Positions 7,050 to 8,975 of a stretch of DNA of 8,975 nt are shown here, one piece after another. The translations under genes and the position numbers were made by a program. Numbering within the stretch: the first letter of the stretch is position 1; every line of letters starts with the position of its first letter. This DNA is from Acidimicrobiales bacterium (lineage in GTDB: Bacteria; Actinomycetota; Acidimicrobiia; Acidimicrobiales; UBA8190). The notes under the pieces were generated by a model that did no database searches, was not told the DNA's origin, and saw only the letters and a program-made list of their open reading frames with translations. The DNA is taken from assembly GCA_030042575.1 (NCBI GenBank), contig JASHZK010000207.1, forward strand, positions 1-8,975, written 5' to 3'.

Positions 7050-7165
7050 ACAGCTCGACGGCATTCCGACTCGTGGCGAACACGCTGTTCGACCACCTAC
7101 GGCTGCGGACCAGCGCCGGACTTTGACCGGCTTCCCCGTCGAACTACCTGTAACCACCGTGACCT
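7050..7165 (-). ncRNA. Cobalamin riboswitch aptamer
   Basis: On the minus strand the leader of the secreted toroid gene carries the elements of a cobalamin riboswitch in order. First come ACGGT (partner of the 3' GCCGT) and GGGGAA. P4 is GCCGG-TCAAAGT-CCGGC (7115-7131), matching the 'GGGAAnnnGGTnnAAnnCC' core. P5 is GCTG-GTCCG-CAGC (7102-7114), running into GCAGCCGT (7099-7106), the B12-box equivalent (compare GCCACTG). A long hairpin at 7073-7096 has CGAACA/TGTTCG and GTGG/CCAC arms. The conserved 3' side is CACGAGTCGGAATGCCGTC. Aptamer to GTG 6943 is about 105 nt. Cobalamin riboswitches generally repress B12 uptake or synthesis genes when adenosylcobalamin is plentiful. Boundaries are approximate. 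The kissing-loop partner of L5 was not identified. It begins only about 40 nt after the lipoprotein stop. Confidence 0.88.
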
Positions 7166-7204
7166 TAAACAACCCGGAAGCCGCATGCAAGCGCTGATTG
7201 GTTC

Positions 7205-8302
7205 CTAGGAGCTGGAGCCCGAAGGCGATACCTGCGAGAGCGTGACTCCCATGAGTGCAGGGATTGCTTGGTAGGTCGAGATGATGTTTGGTGATCCGGG
7301 GCCCGGAGGGTAGAAGAAGGCGCCAGCACCTTGGCCCGACGAAAGGCGGAAGCCGAGAAGGGCCCGAACCGGATCTGCCAATCCCCTGGCGAAATCAGGA
7401 CTCGTCGGCGACACCTGGGCCGCGATGAGAGCCTGGATCACGAGTGCCGTCGAGTCCGGATCGGTGAATGCCGCGCTGTTCTGTGTCTGTGGGGCGTAAG
7501 ACCAACCGCCATCGGACCGTTCGGCGCTCCGAAGGAACCGAAGAGCTTTGTTCTTCACCGTCGAGTCGAGACCGCCCTGAGCGGCCAGCCCCTGGATGGC
7601 CATGGCGGTGGAGTTGGTGTCAGGACCTCCGTCGGGGGCAGGTGCGTTGCAGGGATTGTCGGCGACATCCGGAAGACTCCACCCACCCCCGGGGCACTGT
7701 TGGTCCACCAGCCACCGAACGGCGGCCTGCACCTCGGGGGTCCGGCGGACGCCGGCGGCAGCAAGGGCGGAAAGGGCGATCCCTTGGTCGTAGGTCCCGG
7801 CGTCCTGGCCCGCGACCTGGGCGTCGGTACCGAACGCCCCGGCGTTCGGACCGGAACCCTGTTCGGTGGCGAGCAGTTCGGCAACGAGGTCGATGCCGCC
7901 GAAGTTCCGGGGATTGGCACCCGATGCCTCGGCATCGAGAACCAGGATGCCCAGCTGGCCAGGCCCGACCGTCCCTTCTGCCTCTATGTAGGCCGTGGCG
8001 TTTCTCTCCAGGTAAGTGACCTCCCGATCTGCCACCGCTCGTTCATCGCCCACGGCCAGGGCAAGGGCGGTTTGGGCGGTGGCGGAGAGGTCCGGCCTAC
8101 TGCCACTGGCTATGGGTACGAAGCCTGCCCCGTTCACCTGCCCCGCCAGCCAGTTCGCGGCTTGCCTCGCCACGTCCACCTGTGGAAATGAACTTCGGCC
8201 GGAGGGTGGAGTACTTGCTCCACATGACGACAGGGCGAACACGACGACCGCGCCCAGCGTCCCCCTTTTGATCAGGGCCCGATACGAATCTCTCAGGTCC
8301 AT
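7205..8302 (-). CDS. Lipoprotein with alpha/alpha-toroid (prenyltransferase/squalene-cyclase repeat) domain
   Basis: A 365-residue precursor. The frame is open further upstream, but ATG 8302 is chosen: GGGGAAAGG ends 5 nt before it and it starts a type II signal peptide with lipobox LSSC (C27). After a short Ser/Pro tether, residues about 44-353 form the toroid: 'DLSATAQTALAL' (71-82), 'GPGQLGILVLDAEA' (113-126), 'YDQGIALSALAAAG' (171-184), 'QCPGGGW' (202-208), 'DTNSTAMAIQGLAAQG' (228-243), 'SDGGWSY' (263-269), 'DPDSTALVIQALIAA' (281-295) and 'STYQAIPALMGV' (342-353). The same blocks occur in the same order in the next gene, so the two are paralogues; this one ends without the Ig domain. C203 and C218 match the paralogue's pair. 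No cyclase DXDD or zinc-binding triad is seen. I infer a membrane-tethered binding protein, possibly for cobalamin or a corrinoid. It lacks its own recognisable riboswitch. Confidence 0.88.
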   Translation of the reverse strand: MDLRDSYRALIKRGTLGAVVVFALSSCGASTPPSGRSSFPQVDVARQAANWLAGQVNGAGFVPIASGSRPDLSATAQTALALAVGDERAVADREVTYLERNATAYIEAEGTVGPGQLGILVLDAEASGANPRNFGGIDLVAELLATEQGSGPNAGAFGTDAQVAGQDAGTYDQGIALSALAAAGVRRTPEVQAAVRWLVDQQCPGGGWSLPDVADNPCNAPAPDGGPDTNSTAMAIQGLAAQGGLDSTVKNKALRFLRSAERSDGGWSYAPQTQNSAAFTDPDSTALVIQALIAAQVSPTSPDFARGLADPVRALLGFRLSSGQGAGAFFYPPGPGSPNIISTYQAIPALMGVTLSQVSPSGSSS

Positions 8303-8415
8303 ATCGGCCTTTCCCCACCGAGCCCGGCGGGCACCTGCCCAGTCAGCAGCCCGCACTCTACCGCCGACCCATGGCGCAGGGACCCGAGAGCGTTGTCTCA
8401 CCGGCGAAGCGGCAC

Positions 8416-8444
8416 AGGTAACGCCGGCCACTCCCTCACGTCAA
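8416..8444 (-). promoter_or_regulatory. Possible promoter of the toroid lipoprotein gene
   Basis: On the minus strand TTGACG (8439-8444) is followed after 17 nt by TTACCT (8416-8421). The -35 matches well and the -10 is weak. It would give a leader of roughly 100 nt before ATG 8302. It lies in the 166-bp gap after the GNAT gene. Most of the spacer and the -35 fall inside the inverted repeat at 8423-8454. Confidence 0.3.
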
Positions 8445-8454
8445 TCGGGCCGGC
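8423..8454. repeat. Inverted repeat GCCGGCC / GGCCGGC
   Basis: Two perfect 7-bp arms (8423-8429 and 8448-8454) are separated by 18 nt. It follows the GNAT stop by 14 bp and brackets the -35 of the possible lipoprotein promoter. It could be a terminator stem for the GNAT gene, although no U-tract follows, or an operator. Confidence 0.35.
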
Positions 8455-8468
8455 ATGACGATGTCACG

Positions 8469-8975
8469 CTAAGAGCCCGTGAGACTGCGAGTCATGAGAA
8501 CTCTTCTCGTGCCACCGAGAGCAAGACCGACATCGGTCACAGGCAACCATCTTCGAGAGTGGTACAAGCGTCGGGCAGGTTCGGCCCTTGAGTCCGTGAG
8601 CAGCCAAGCTCGTTCACAGGTAACGCCTTTCAGTAGCTCATCATGAAGACGACCTCCGATGCTCCTGCCTTGGCGAGAGGACGTAACCGCCAACTCGCTC
8701 AACTCGAAGGCCCCATACAGGATTGCCGCGGTGGTATCCGGACCGAGCCATTCGATGAGGGGCCGATAGCGCTCGTGGACCGGAGAGTTCGCCTGGACCG
8801 CCATCCAGCCACAGGCGAAGCCAACCAGATGGCCCGCCTCACCCGCCACGACGAGACGGAATCCGTCGTTTTCCGTTTCATCGAGAAGGCGAAGGACAAA
8901 GCGCCTTGCCTCTCGAGCCGACTCGAACCAGGGAGCCGAACCGAACGCACTGCAGTAGACCAGTTCGAGAAGATT
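8469..8975 (-). CDS. GNAT-family N-acetyltransferase (partial, N-terminus off window)
   Basis: The frame stays open from the TAG at 8469 to the window edge, giving 168 residues; the true start lies beyond 8975. An internal GTG at 8849 would cut off the first beta strands ('NDGFRLVVAGEAGHLVGFACGW') and is rejected as the start. The visible N-terminus contains 'VYCSAFGSAPWFES', typical of the GNAT substrate-loop region. The hydrophobic strand 'FELSELAVTSSRQGRSIGGRLHDELL' region includes motif A, where 'RQGRSIGG' fills the acetyl-CoA pyrophosphate loop (Q/RxxGxG/A), and the later 'AEPARRLYHSRRWLPV' is motif B with its usual Tyr. GNATs transfer acetyl groups to amines on proteins, antibiotics or metabolites; the substrate cannot be read from the sequence. 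It ends 166 bp before the toroid lipoprotein gene and is probably unrelated to it. Confidence 0.85.
   Translation of the reverse strand, partial: NLLELVYCSAFGSAPWFESAREARRFVLRLLDETENDGFRLVVAGEAGHLVGFACGWMAVQANSPVHERYRPLIEWLGPDTTAAILYGAFELSELAVTSSRQGRSIGGRLHDELLKGVTCERAWLLTDSRAEPARRLYHSRRWLPVTDVGLALGGTRRVLMTRSLTGS

Noticed and set aside
5986..7083. 365-codon minus-strand frame overlapping the secreted toroid gene
   Set aside because: It is an Arg/Pro/Ser-rich frame-shifted shadow of the toroid gene, with no signal peptide or domain.
7162..7190. Possible promoter TTGCAT-17-TAAGGT before the riboswitch
   Set aside because: The start site implied (about 7155) would fall inside or after the 5' arm ACGGT of the aptamer, so it would not transcribe the full element; both boxes are also weak.
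7331..8191. 286-codon plus-strand open frame
   Set aside because: It is antisense to the toroid lipoprotein. Long shadows are expected in GC-rich coding DNA, and no motif is recognisable.
8303..8468. A second cobalamin riboswitch upstream of the lipoprotein gene
   Set aside because: I looked for the GGGAA...GGT core, the B12 box and the 3' conserved segment; none is present in order.
1..8975. CRISPR array, insertion sequence, tRNA or rRNA genes
   Set aside because: No regularly spaced repeats, transposase motifs or structured RNA genes other than the riboswitch were found by eye.

Overview
The window looks like chromosomal DNA from a high-GC actinobacterium. It has many GTG starts, a TIGR03086 (mycothiol-dependent isomerase-like) gene, an actinobacterial APH-like kinase, an actinobacterial surface protein with an LAxTG-type sortase signal, and a short remnant of the 'VSCxSATxCxAVGSY' repeat. 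An acidimicrobial-type lineage is possible, but I cannot fix it. Every gene I can support lies on the minus strand, so transcription runs from high to low coordinates; the plus-strand open frames are antisense shadows.

Layout in transcription order. (1) 8975-8469: a GNAT acetyltransferase whose N-terminus lies outside the window. (2) 8302-7205: a lipoprotein with an alpha/alpha-toroid (prenyltransferase/squalene-cyclase-repeat) fold. (3) 7165-7050: a cobalamin riboswitch aptamer, recognisable by its P4 and P5 stems, B12-box equivalent and conserved 3' segment, in the leader of the next gene. (4) 6943-5594: a second, secreted alpha/alpha-toroid paralogue carrying a C-terminal He_PIG-like Ig domain. 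(5) 5552-4716: a secreted six-cysteine protein with a 'YWSYWHG...VEGW' core, resembling the SCO2322 family and the beta domain of cobalamin carriers, followed by a Ser/Thr/Pro linker, LAVTG, a membrane segment and a basic tail. (6) 4685-3969: an SAM methyltransferase. (7) 3851-2253: an ABC-F ATPase. (8) 2189-1443: an APH-family kinase. (9) 1208-735: a small secreted protein of unknown function. (10) 721-566: a short remnant of a repeat protein. (11) 475-1: a TIGR03086 protein cut by the window edge.

The part that deserves attention is 8302-4716. Human intrinsic factor and transcobalamin bind B12 between an alpha6/alpha6 barrel and a small beta domain. Here the two kinds of domain occur as separate, differently anchored surface proteins: membrane lipid, free or loosely held, and cell wall. 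A cobalamin riboswitch sits in front of the toroid and wall-protein genes. I infer a B12- or corrinoid-capture module spread across the cell envelope, with its transporter encoded elsewhere. The riboswitch and protein architectures are read directly from the sequence; ligand binding is inference.

The lower half (methyltransferase, ABC-F, APH) is co-directional with small gaps and may be housekeeping or drug-tolerance genes; nothing in the sequence ties it firmly to the cobalamin module.
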